From Spirochaetae bacterium HGW-Spirochaetae-4 (lineage in GTDB: Bacteria > Spirochaetota > Spirochaetia > Sphaerochaetales > Sphaerochaetaceae), in contig PGXU01000023.1 in NCBI GenBank assembly GCA_002839335.1, forward strand, positions 1 to 42,849: a stretch of DNA of 42,849 nucleotides, given 5' to 3'. Below the pieces are notes generated by a model. It was not told where the DNA came from. It did no database searches and saw nothing but the letters and a program-made list of their open reading frames with translations. The translations under genes and the position numbers were made by a program. Positions 1-7,139 of the stretch are shown here, one piece after another; position 1 is the stretch's first letter, and every line of letters begins with the position of its first letter.

Positions 1-388
1 TATGGGGAACCCGTATCTCATGATGTACGGGTGTGTTGTATTTCTGCATGTAATTGGCATACGAGGCGCCCAAGGTAGCCGTCTCACGCGGATTCACGAT
101 TCCACGGATGCCGATGAACGCATCCATCTTCTTCATCCGATACGCATCGCAGTCCGCCCACACTGCCAGACTCTCGTCGGTCGCACCGGCAGCCATGGCC
201 CGTTCGATCCGAATGGAGGTGAGGTTCACCTGGGGATTCCCACCAACCTCGTACACGGCAGCCACCAATTCCTCGACCATGGGAAGCGGCACATCCACGG
301 CGTTGATCAGACAATTCTCTCCAGGTTGGAGATCTACGGAAAAGCGCACCAACAACCGGGCCAATTCCCGTTCCCTAGGATCAGTCAT
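1..388 (-). CDS. Aminopeptidase, M29 family (N-terminal part, cut by window edge)
   Basis: The gene starts at an ATG complementary to 386-388, behind an AGGAGA ribosome binding site, and stays open for 129 codons to the left edge of the window. The translation carries blocks typical of M29 metallo-aminopeptidases (AmpS/PepS/aminopeptidase T type): a start resembling ELARLLVRFSVDLQPGE, then NLTSIRIERAMAAGA, then DAFIGIRGIVNPRE. These enzymes remove N-terminal residues from peptides in the cytoplasm using two metal ions. The metal ligands lie in the C-terminal half, outside this window, so catalytic completeness cannot be judged. It is read divergently from nothing on its right; the next gene (pseudouridine synthase) is on the same strand, about 100 bp upstream. 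Confidence 0.8.
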   Translation of the reverse strand, partial: MTDPRERELARLLVRFSVDLQPGENCLINAVDVPLPMVEELVAAVYEVGGNPQVNLTSIRIERAMAAGATDESLAVWADCDAYRMKKMDAFIGIRGIVNPRETATLGASYANYMQKYNTPVHHEIRVPH

Positions 389-486
389 AGTATAGTTCTC
401 CTCAGTTTCATGTGTCATTGCGGGCTGCTGGTGAAAAGTTTTGAATTCGTCAGATCACAAGGCCCCGCCAACCACTATAGCGCAAC

Positions 487-1251
487 TTATCGTGTTTCGA
501 AAGGGGTTGCCCAATCTGGTGGGTTTGCCCATCGTACGGTCAGGATATCTCCTCCCTCGGGACTCGGAAACCGGATCTCCAGTGCCGCCAAATGCAAGGA
601 ATCGGCATAAAATCCCCCGTACACGGCATCCCCTACTATTGGGGTTCCCATCCAAGCCAAATGGCACCGCACTTGATGCCTGAACCCATTGTCCAGCGAA
701 CAGGAAACCAGCTGGTGGCCACTGGCATTGGCACCAGATTCCAGGACTCGCGTGGTGTAGGTCCGATCCCCGGCTTTTGCCTGTACAAGGGGTGAAGAAT
801 CCACGGTGACTGGCCGGACTGACTTCCTTCCACTTCCATACGCTCTGAATTTGCTTGAAAGGCACGACTGTGAAGCACCGTGATCGTAAATTGGAAACGG
901 TGGGAACCCATCCGAAGGTCGCGCACTCGACACCGCCGCCATATACGTCTTGCTGAAATTGCCGGAGAGTTGGGCTTGTTGGAGTGATGCATAGGCCTCT
1001 GGATCCCGTGCGACCAATACCAAGCCACAGGTGTCGGTATCCAGGCGATGCAGGACCCCACCTTCATGCCCGTGCCGCCCCATGGGATGCAAGACTTCGG
1101 CAAAATCAGCGCCGACCATAGCCAACAGGGAGGGTCCTTCTTGTCCGTGAGCCAGGGGAACTGTCGGGATGCCGCCAGGTTTTGCCACCACGAGGAAGCG
1201 CGAATGTTCGACCACCAGGTCATAGGAGAAGGAATGCATGCTCCCCAGCAT
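487..1251 (-). CDS. RluA-family 23S rRNA/tRNA pseudouridine synthase
   Basis: The 254-residue protein shows the RluA-family catalytic motif: HRLDTDTCGLVLVA around residue 68, where the Asp of HRLD is the nucleophile that isomerises uridine in rRNA or tRNA. The Ser usually following the second Thr is Cys here. The segment VVAKPGGIPTVP near residue 23 is the usual first family motif. There is no S4 domain, so it is the short catalytic-domain-only type and the RNA target cannot be told from sequence. The start may instead be the ATG at 1239, which gives a start resembling MHSFSYDLVVEHSRF; a TATGCT box ends 7 nt before it. The gene is divergent from the CBS/ATPase gene. Confidence 0.85.
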   Translation of the reverse strand: MLGSMHSFSYDLVVEHSRFLVVAKPGGIPTVPLAHGQEGPSLLAMVGADFAEVLHPMGRHGHEGGVLHRLDTDTCGLVLVARDPEAYASLQQAQLSGNFSKTYMAAVSSARPSDGFPPFPIYDHGASQSCLSSKFRAYGSGRKSVRPVTVDSSPLVQAKAGDRTYTTRVLESGANASGHQLVSCSLDNGFRHQVRCHLAWMGTPIVGDAVYGGFYADSLHLAALEIRFPSPEGGDILTVRWANPPDWATPFETR

Positions 1252-1286
1252 ACCAGAATCGCTTCTCTTGCACCATGGACCTGTAG

Positions 1287-1298
1287 TATACTAGGGCC
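1287..1298 (+). promoter_or_regulatory. -10 element placed for a leaderless mRNA
   Basis: TATACT at 1287-1292 is followed by six bases and then the ATG at 1299, and no Shine-Dalgarno sequence precedes that ATG. The expected transcription start falls on or next to the start codon. No good -35 is seen at 17 bp. The inference rests on the same spacing recurring at other genes in this window. Confidence 0.45.
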
Positions 1299-2273
1299 AT
1301 GCAGACGATACCTATCAATACGTATAACTCGCCGACTGTCATCCTGGAGCTCATCTACCGGTTGAAAGTGAAGGATGTCATGACCCGCTCATTGGTGAGT
1401 GTCCCCCTGGGAACCACCATGCGGGCTGTCCAGCATCTCATGCGCGAGAAATCGATTACCGGTGTTCCCGTCGTATCCGACAGACGGTTGCTGGGTATCG
1501 TGAGCATGGACGATATCATCCAGGCGCTCGACTTCGGGTATATCAACGAACCGGTCGAGCTGCACATGACGAAAAACCTGATCGTATTGGAAGACGACAT
1601 GCCCGTATCGTTCGCCATCAGCTATTTCGACCGGTACCGGTACCATCGCTTCCCCGTGCTCAGCAAGGACAAGGCGCTGGTGGGAATGGTCACGACCCGC
1701 GACATCTCCACCCGTCTCTTGTGGGAAATAAACCACGAAGTCGAGAATCTGGAGCGCATGAACCAGTCGACCAAGGTCACCGACGGCCTTTCACGCGATA
1801 TCCAATCGTTCGCCATCCTCAAACACGATTTCGAAAACGCTGGGTTCGCCTCGACAGAAGTGAAGAAGAAATTGAAGCAGAGCAATGTGTTCCCCAGGAC
1901 CATCCGCCGGGCGGCCATAGCCTCCTACGAACTGGAAATGAACATAGTCGTGCATTCCAATGGGGGGAGGATCACGGCCGAATATGGACCACACGAGGTG
2001 GTGATCACCAGCGAGGACAGCGGGCCGGGGATTCCCGATATCGACAAGGCCATGGAAGAGGGCTTTTCCACGGCAAACGAATGGATACGCTCCCTCGGCT
2101 TCGGAGCCGGTATGGGCTTGCCCAATGTCCGGTCGGTCTCCGACGACTTCTCCATCACCTCCAGTCCTTCGGGAACGACTGTCGTTTCCACCATACGGTT
2201 CAGCGACAATGAGATGAAACCAAAAACCACCAAAGATCCAACCAAGGAGAATGAAACGAATGATGAACGTTAA
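1299..2273 (+). CDS. CBS-pair protein fused to a HATPase (anti-sigma/RsbW-like) domain
   Basis: The 324-residue protein starts with two CBS repeats (about residues 24-80 and 88-145, with VKDVMTRSLVSVP and the second-repeat segment LVGMVTTRDIS). CBS pairs bind adenosine nucleotides and act as sensors. The C-terminal half (about 195-300) resembles the GHKL ATPase fold of serine-kinase anti-sigma factors: YELEMNIVVHSNGG is the N-box, EDSGPGIPDID the G1 box and LGFGAGMGLPNVR the G2 box. It probably phosphorylates or sequesters a partner in response to nucleotide levels; the partner is not known. The stop overlaps the start of the DRTGG gene, so the two are translationally coupled. Similar trios are known next to [FeFe]-hydrogenase genes in anaerobes, although no hydrogenase is in this window. 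Confidence 0.75.
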   Translation: MQTIPINTYNSPTVILELIYRLKVKDVMTRSLVSVPLGTTMRAVQHLMREKSITGVPVVSDRRLLGIVSMDDIIQALDFGYINEPVELHMTKNLIVLEDDMPVSFAISYFDRYRYHRFPVLSKDKALVGMVTTRDISTRLLWEINHEVENLERMNQSTKVTDGLSRDIQSFAILKHDFENAGFASTEVKKKLKQSNVFPRTIRRAAIASYELEMNIVVHSNGGRITAEYGPHEVVITSEDSGPGIPDIDKAMEEGFSTANEWIRSLGFGAGMGLPNVRSVSDDFSITSSPSGTTVVSTIRFSDNEMKPKTTKDPTKENETNDER

Positions 2274-2598
2274 GGAACTGTCGACCAAGCTGGAATACAC
2301 GGTATTCGCCCTACCCGATCCCGTGGCCCAAGTTACGGACGGATACACCTCGGATCTTCTTTCCGACGTCATGGGCAATGCGGCAGAGGATAGTGTGCTG
2401 ATCACCATTCAGGCCCATAGGAATACCATTGCTGTCGCATCGTTGATTGGCATCAAGGCGATTGTCCTGTGCAATGGCAGGATGCCGTCGCCCGACATGG
2501 TGGTTGCGGCCGAACAGGAGACTGTCGCCCTTTTGGGAACGGCGGAAAACCAATTCACCACCTCCCATCGCATCGCCGCCGCCCTGGGAATTTCCTGA
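2260..2598 (+). CDS. DRTGG-domain protein
   Basis: This small cytoplasmic protein (112 residues from this start) resembles the DRTGG domain, a ligand-binding module of unknown function also found beside CBS domains and in HPr-kinase-like proteins. The visible pattern is a start of VTDGYTSDLLSDVMGNA, then a long stretch resembling VLITIQAHRNTIAVASLIG, then AIVLCNGRMPSPDMV. An upstream ATG at 2251 is only one base from AAGGAG (2244-2249), so 2260, with a spacing of 10, is preferred; 2263 is also possible. It overlaps the end of the CBS/ATPase gene and is followed three bases later by the PHP gene, so the three form an operon. Confidence 0.65.
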   Translation: MMNVKELSTKLEYTVFALPDPVAQVTDGYTSDLLSDVMGNAAEDSVLITIQAHRNTIAVASLIGIKAIVLCNGRMPSPDMVVAAEQETVALLGTAENQFTTSHRIAAALGIS

Positions 2599-2601
2599 TA
2601 C

Positions 2602-3312
2602 ATGCGATACTGCATCGATCTGCACAACCACTCCTGCCTCTCTCCCTGCGGGAGCGATTCCTTGCTCCCCGCGGTATTGGCCATGGAAGCGGCGGACAAG
2701 GGGATCGATATGCTTGCGTTGACCGACCACAACAGCGGCAGGAACCTTCCGGCGTTCGCCGAGGCCTGCGAGATTGTCGGCATAACGGGTATTTTCGGAT
2801 TGGAGGTCACCACGCTCGAGGAAATCCATGTGCTGACCTTGTTCGAGACAGTACGGGATGCGCTTGAATTCGGGCAATGGATCGAATCCATCCTTCCCCG
2901 TGTCCACAATTCGGCACGGTTGTTCGGCAACCAGTTTGTCTGCGATGTGCGGGGCACCATAATCGAAGAAGCCGACCTGTTCCTCTACGGGCCGGCGGAT
3001 ATCACCTTCGACGCTTTGATCGAACAGACACTGGAGTATGGCGGACTGGCGATTCCCGCCCATATCGACCGGCCGGCCAACAGTGTCACGGCCAACCTCG
3101 GTTTTCTCCCCGACCTTCCCTACTCGGCTGTCGAATCCATCGCCATGCCGCCCACGGTGGAGACCCTTGGCTATACGGTCACACAAGGATCCGACGCCCA
3201 CTACATCGAGCACATTGGAAGAAGGCGTTGCTTCATCGAATCGGCTTCCGATGGATTCTCCGGATTGCGCTCGGCATTGGCGGCAGGGGCCGTCTCGTAT
3301 CTGGGATTCTGA
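2602..3312 (+). CDS. PHP-domain metal-dependent phosphoesterase
   Basis: The 236-residue protein has the PHP signature: DLHNHSCLSPCG near residue 6 (motif I histidines), LALTDHN near residue 37 (motif II), an HID near residue 145 and a final GSDAHYIEHIG near residue 190. PHP domains hydrolyse phosphoesters with a trinuclear metal centre; stand-alone members act on nucleotides, histidinol-phosphate-like sugars or 3'-phosphates. The substrate cannot be assigned. It is the third gene of the CBS/ATPase-DRTGG-PHP operon, with only three bases after the previous stop and no clear ribosome binding site, so translation is probably coupled. Confidence 0.8.
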   Translation: MRYCIDLHNHSCLSPCGSDSLLPAVLAMEAADKGIDMLALTDHNSGRNLPAFAEACEIVGITGIFGLEVTTLEEIHVLTLFETVRDALEFGQWIESILPRVHNSARLFGNQFVCDVRGTIIEEADLFLYGPADITFDALIEQTLEYGGLAIPAHIDRPANSVTANLGFLPDLPYSAVESIAMPPTVETLGYTVTQGSDAHYIEHIGRRRCFIESASDGFSGLRSALAAGAVSYLGF

Positions 3313-3321
3313 GGCCTCATC

Positions 3322-3354
3322 CATAAAACAAAACGCCCATCTTTCCGATGGGCG
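3322..3354 (-). terminator. Rho-independent terminator of the nitroreductase gene
   Basis: An 8-bp perfect stem CGCCCATC/GATGGGCG (3334-3341 and 3347-3354) is followed, on the minus strand, by a T-rich tract (complement of 3322-3333). It sits just behind the minus-strand nitroreductase and also between converging genes; there is no T-tract for the plus strand. Confidence 0.8.
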
Positions 3355-3385
3355 CATATATGGTTACAATGGCGGTCTTAGTGGA

Positions 3386-3940
3386 TTATCGAATGTAGGA
3401 GACCTTCCAATCCCTGGTCTTGGCCGCTGTATCAGCCTGTGCCGGATACCCGAGGGCAATGGCGAATATCGGCTTGTATCCTGCGGGAAGGGAAAACCTC
3501 TCCAACAGTTTCTTTCCGGAGGGATGCTCGAAGGCCTGGACGAACGATCCGATATAACAGGAGCCCAAACCGAGTGCTGTTGCCGCAAGACACATGTTCT
3601 GGCTGGCGTTCGCACAATCCGCCGACGAATAGTGGCTGCCGTCACCGGCAACGAAGATTACCGTCGGTGCATGGTGGAAACTGCTGAAACCACTGCTTCG
3701 TGCCCGCTCGATCAAGGAGGGGACGCCGGAATCCACCAGGACAGCTCCGACCGCACCTGAAAAGGCATCGAGCAACTCCTTGTCCTGGACAACAGTAAGA
3801 TACCAGCTCTGGCGGTTCATTGCAGTCGCGGCATGCAAACCGGCATCGACGATTTTTCGGATCTCCTCGTCACCCACCTGGTCGGCAAGAAAATTCCTGA
3901 CCGAACGTCGTGTCATCAATACTTCAAGGGCGTCTGCCAT
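3386..3940 (-). CDS. Nitroreductase-family FMN flavoprotein
   Basis: The 184-residue protein has the nitroreductase fold signature: an N-terminal RRSVRNF (residues 11-17), whose Arg/Ser contact the FMN phosphate, then HAATAMNRQSWYLTVV, then a C-terminal LGLGSCYIGSF and a final FAIALGYPAQ. Such proteins are NAD(P)H-dependent reductases acting as dimers on nitroaromatics, quinones or flavins. Its length is typical. A GGAGG ribosome binding site precedes the ATG. The natural substrate is not known. A terminator follows; the BI-1 gene lies 12 bp upstream on the same strand, so both may be in one transcript. Confidence 0.85.
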   Translation of the reverse strand: MADALEVLMTRRSVRNFLADQVGDEEIRKIVDAGLHAATAMNRQSWYLTVVQDKELLDAFSGAVGAVLVDSGVPSLIERARSSGFSSFHHAPTVIFVAGDGSHYSSADCANASQNMCLAATALGLGSCYIGSFVQAFEHPSGKKLLERFSLPAGYKPIFAIALGYPAQADTAAKTRDWKVSYIR

Positions 3941-3952
3941 GCGAGTCCTCCG

Positions 3953-4660
3953 TTAGCGGTTGTTTCGTCCAAAGATCCTGAGCATAAAGAGAAATATGTT
4001 TATGAAATCGAGATACAGCATCAACGCACCGATAATCGACAGCTTGATGTAGGTCTCCTCATCCATGTTACCGGCATACGCGTCGTTCATGCGTCGGATC
4101 TTCTGCGTATCCCAAGCGGTCAAGCCCAGGAATACCAGCACGCCGATTATGGAAATGATATAGTAAACGTTGGCGCTCCCGAGGAACATGTTGATCAGCG
4201 AGGCTATGATGATTCCCCACAACCCCATGACAAGATAATGCCCGATACCATCCAGGTCCCGCTTCGTCGTCATGCCGTAGAAGCTCATGCCCCCGAATGC
4301 GGCTGCGGTGGTGAAGAAAGCCCGCGAGATCACCAGTCCGCTGTATGCGTAGAAAATGACCGAAAGGGTTATTCCAGTCAGAATCGAATAGGCCCCGAAC
4401 GATGCTATCGCGGTTGTCGAGGTCATCTTGTCCAATCGGGCCATGAGAAAGAACACCACCGCGAATTGCGCGATCACAATGAACAGGAAACTGACAGTAC
4501 TACCAAGGAACATCCTCATGAGCGACTCGTTTGTCGCCACGAGATACGAAACCACACCCGTCAGGGCGAGACCGGCAGTCATCCAAAGGTATACATTCTT
4601 CAAAATGCTCCGTTCACGGCTTTTCACCTGTGAGAGCATCTGGGCGCGTTGTTCGGTCAT
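3953..4660 (-). CDS. Bax inhibitor-1/YccA-family integral membrane protein
   Basis: The 235-residue protein is almost entirely hydrophobic, with about seven membrane segments, and carries the BI-1/UPF0005 features: an N-terminal LKNVYLWMTAGLALTGVVSY, a central FGGMSFYGMTTKRDLDGIG, then LTAWDTQKIRR and a C-terminal IGALMLYLDFINIFLFMLRI. The paired Asp residues near the last helices are the family's pH-sensing, calcium-leak pair in characterised members. Its role in bacteria is uncertain (YccA modulates the FtsH protease in E. coli). An AGGTG-type ribosome binding site precedes the ATG. A structured repeat element begins only 15 bp upstream of the start codon. Confidence 0.88.
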   Translation of the reverse strand: MTEQRAQMLSQVKSRERSILKNVYLWMTAGLALTGVVSYLVATNESLMRMFLGSTVSFLFIVIAQFAVVFFLMARLDKMTSTTAIASFGAYSILTGITLSVIFYAYSGLVISRAFFTTAAAFGGMSFYGMTTKRDLDGIGHYLVMGLWGIIIASLINMFLGSANVYYIISIIGVLVFLGLTAWDTQKIRRMNDAYAGNMDEETYIKLSIIGALMLYLDFINIFLFMLRIFGRNNR

Positions 4661-4674
4661 GAGAACACCTCCAT

Positions 4675-4830
4675 ATGAAAGGTATCAATACCCCCAGGGC
4701 AAGCCCTGGACCCAGGAGGCTCCGCCTCCTTTTTCGCCCCAAGGGGCGAGGTATGGATCCTTACGTTGCCTGCACTCGCTCGGGAGAGTGACCATTGCAT
4801 GGTCCCTTTCCCCTCGCTTCGTTTGGCAAT
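4675..4830 (+). repeat. Dispersed structured intergenic repeat, copy 1
   Basis: The 156 bp are matched by 157 bp at 17841-17997, by eye more than 80% identical, in the same orientation. Consecutive short inverted repeats occur in both copies: CCAGGGC/GCCCTGG, GGAGGC/GCCTCC, CGCCCC/GGGGCG, ACTC/GAGT and GACCAT/ATGGTC. Loops and some stem bases differ between copies while most pairing is kept. It has no convincing protein: the 64-codon frame across it lacks a ribosome binding site. It could be a REP-like element, a processed RNA structure or a non-autonomous mobile unit. Confidence 0.75.
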
Positions 4831-4873
4831 CCGTACTTTCACTAATTTCACATGTTTCGGTCAGAACGTCAAC

Positions 4874-6247
4874 TCAAACGCGATGATTCAACCAATTGGA
4901 TTTCCTGTACAAGACATACCTGGTAACCAATTCGCCGACATCGCCGAAAAGGATCGCAAGCCACAACCAGAGAATGGGCCCCTTCATGACCAGTGTCGCG
5001 ATCAACGCGAACGGTATCATGACACCCCACTGCCCGACGATGCTGGCTATCAAGAGGGGTTGGTTCCTTCCCGAACCGGTGAATGCAGCTCCCATGCCAC
5101 TCATCGCCGCCCCTATCAGCAGTGCCGGTCCGATTATCCGCATGATCAGCACCCCTTCCGGTCCGACTGTCTGGCCACCCATGAATATCGAGAGGATTTG
5201 GCCAGGAAACAATATGACCGGAAGGGCGAGCAGTCCGACAAACAGTATGCAGTCCACCGTTGACAGCCGTACCGCGCGTAGGGCGCGATCGGGCTTCCCC
5301 GCACCAAGGTTCTGTCCGATTATGATCCCACTACCCATCATGAGCCCCCACCCGGGCATCATCCCGAACGAGTAGACACGGAAGACGATACCGGCAATGG
5401 CAATCGACTGGGTTCCATACAACGCCACCATCCGAAGGAACATGGCGATCGACAGGTTTCTCAACAACAGGTTCAGACCGGAGGGCAATCCGATGGAAAA
5501 GAGTTTCCTTGCGATTTCCTTGTCCAGACGGAACAGGTTCCTTAGGTTCACCCGTACGGCTGCCTTCCCGGCAACCAGCAGGACCATGCCGACAGTAAAG
5601 GCAAGGGTTATGGAACCGACCGTAGCGATCGCCGCTCCACGCATCCCCCACCCCAACCCCCGCAAGGAAGTCCCGGGAATCGTTTCGAACATGAGCAGCG
5701 GGTCGGCCACCATGTTGAGCAACGAGGCTCCCACCATAAGTTTCATCGGCGTCTTTCCATCACCCGTACAGCGGAAAATGGTGTTAACACTGTAGGAGGA
5801 GAAGAAGAATGGGAGGAAAAATACCCGGATCAATCCGTATTCCATGCCATACGCTATGACCGACTGGTCGGAAGTGAATATCTGGAAGAGTGTCTTCAGG
5901 CTGGCACCGAGTACCAAGGCACCGATTACGGCCAGCACGAATTTGAAACCGAGAACCTGCTCGACGATCTTCTGCGTCCGTTTCGTGTCATTGGCCCCAT
6001 AACTCTGGGAGATCAAGGAAACGCTACTGGTTCCGACAATCTCGTTGAGCACCTCGACCATCCAGAAAAAGGTGTTGAACAAGGTGGCCGCGGCAATTGC
6101 CGAGGGGTTGATGAACCCGATCCACAACATATCCACCAGATCGTAGACCGCCTGCAGAAGCATCCCGATCATCGTGGGGAAGGAGAGCCTGAGAATTTGG
6201 GCATTCACAGAACCTGTTGTAAGGTCTTCAAGGTGTTTCGGGGACAT
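4874..6247 (-). CDS. MATE-family efflux transporter
   Basis: The 457-residue protein is of normal MATE length, with about twelve membrane helices in two similar halves. The first half has LRLSFPTMIGMLLQAVYDLVDMLWIG near residue 20 and ISQSYGANDTKR near residue 80; the second half has GLPSGLNLLLRNLSIAMFLRMV and GSGIIIGQNLGAGKPDRA. The GQN-GAG motif is typical of prokaryotic MATE pumps, which export cationic drugs or metabolites in exchange for Na+ or H+. The substrate is unknown. It is divergent from the lipoprotein gene. Confidence 0.9.
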   Translation of the reverse strand: MSPKHLEDLTTGSVNAQILRLSFPTMIGMLLQAVYDLVDMLWIGFINPSAIAAATLFNTFFWMVEVLNEIVGTSSVSLISQSYGANDTKRTQKIVEQVLGFKFVLAVIGALVLGASLKTLFQIFTSDQSVIAYGMEYGLIRVFFLPFFFSSYSVNTIFRCTGDGKTPMKLMVGASLLNMVADPLLMFETIPGTSLRGLGWGMRGAAIATVGSITLAFTVGMVLLVAGKAAVRVNLRNLFRLDKEIARKLFSIGLPSGLNLLLRNLSIAMFLRMVALYGTQSIAIAGIVFRVYSFGMMPGWGLMMGSGIIIGQNLGAGKPDRALRAVRLSTVDCILFVGLLALPVILFPGQILSIFMGGQTVGPEGVLIMRIIGPALLIGAAMSGMGAAFTGSGRNQPLLIASIVGQWGVMIPFALIATLVMKGPILWLWLAILFGDVGELVTRYVLYRKSNWLNHRV

Positions 6248-6275
6248 GGCGGATTACTTTATCACGCGCAATGTG

Positions 6276-6311
6276 TTTCCACAAGCTGATGCACGTGGTA
6301 TATTTCCAGTC
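6276..6311 (+). promoter_or_regulatory. Promoter of the lipoprotein gene (likely leaderless)
   Basis: TTTCCA (6276-6281) and TATATT (6299-6304) are 17 bp apart. The ATG at 6312 follows the -10 box by seven bases, and no Shine-Dalgarno sequence is present. Confidence 0.5.
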
Positions 6312-7067
6312 ATGAAATCACCGATTCCAAGTCCGACTGCCCGAAAGCTCAGGTACCTGATCATTGCCGGTCTGGCGATCCTCATGATCTCGGGTTGCCG
6401 GACCCAGGAAATTGTCGTCAGGACCCCTGAAGAGATAGTTTTCGCACGGCTGGCCGTTGTGGAGATGATGGAAGTTACGACGAAAGCCGCAGCCGACAAT
6501 TTCCAGCAGAACGGTACGTGGAACGGCTCCTTCGCCGAACTTGTACCTCCCCAGGCAGCCGAAATACTTCCCTCCATGGAAACGATACCGGGAATCCGTC
6601 GGCTTATGGACAATTACCTGACTGGTATGAACAGCGCTGTCGCGTCCATCGCCAGGGATATTCCCCAGTACTTGCAGGACGAAGTCTTTCCCGATTTGGA
6701 GATCGCCGACCCGTTCCGGCTCATCGAAGGACAAAACGATGCGGTCACACGGTATTTTGCCACCACAGTATCGGGGGATTTGGAGAAGTGGATCGAATCC
6801 AGGCTTACCGGGGAGCAAGGTTCGCAGGCAGTGCTGGCATGGGATACCATGGTCAGGACCTACAACACCTATGCCAAGTCGCAGAACCTCCTGCATGCCG
6901 GGGATCCCGACCTCGAATGGGTATTGTTGGACGCGGATCCAATTCGCACGGTGCTGGTGTCGATGCTCAGGGCACTGCTATCGGTCATGACCTCCCAGGA
7001 AGCGTTGGTGAGGACCATGGCCCCCGCATACGACAACCCGTTGATCACCATCTATGCCGGACGTTGA
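6312..7067 (+). CDS. Putative lipoprotein of unknown function
   Basis: The 251-residue protein begins with basic residues (RKLR at 11-14), a hydrophobic segment and a lipobox ISGC with the lipidated Cys at 29, so it should be an exported, membrane-anchored lipoprotein. The mature part is largely helical and soluble, without Cys or recognisable catalytic motifs. I do not recognise the family. The open frame extends upstream to 6174, but the start at 6312 is favoured because it gives a proper signal peptide and lies directly behind a promoter. It ends 72 bp before rarA, which has its own promoter. Confidence 0.7.
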   Translation: MKSPIPSPTARKLRYLIIAGLAILMISGCRTQEIVVRTPEEIVFARLAVVEMMEVTTKAAADNFQQNGTWNGSFAELVPPQAAEILPSMETIPGIRRLMDNYLTGMNSAVASIARDIPQYLQDEVFPDLEIADPFRLIEGQNDAVTRYFATTVSGDLEKWIESRLTGEQGSQAVLAWDTMVRTYNTYAKSQNLLHAGDPDLEWVLLDADPIRTVLVSMLRALLSVMTSQEALVRTMAPAYDNPLITIYAGR

Positions 7068-7104
7068 CGGGTCGGCACCGACCCGATCCGGTCCTGAATC
7101 TCGG

Positions 7105-7139
7105 TTGTATCGTCGACATACGTGGAGTATAATCGCGCC
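7105..7139 (+). promoter_or_regulatory. rarA promoter, positioned for a leaderless mRNA
   Basis: TTGTAT (7105-7110), a 17-bp spacer and a perfect TATAAT (7128-7133) are followed by six bases and the ATG at 7140. The predicted +1 coincides with the start codon. This is the clearest example of the leaderless arrangement in this window. Confidence 0.7.

Noticed and set aside
4657-4851. 64-codon minus-strand frame in the repeat element
   Set aside because: No ribosome binding site, and the second copy of the repeat does not keep the frame; the hairpins explain the sequence better.
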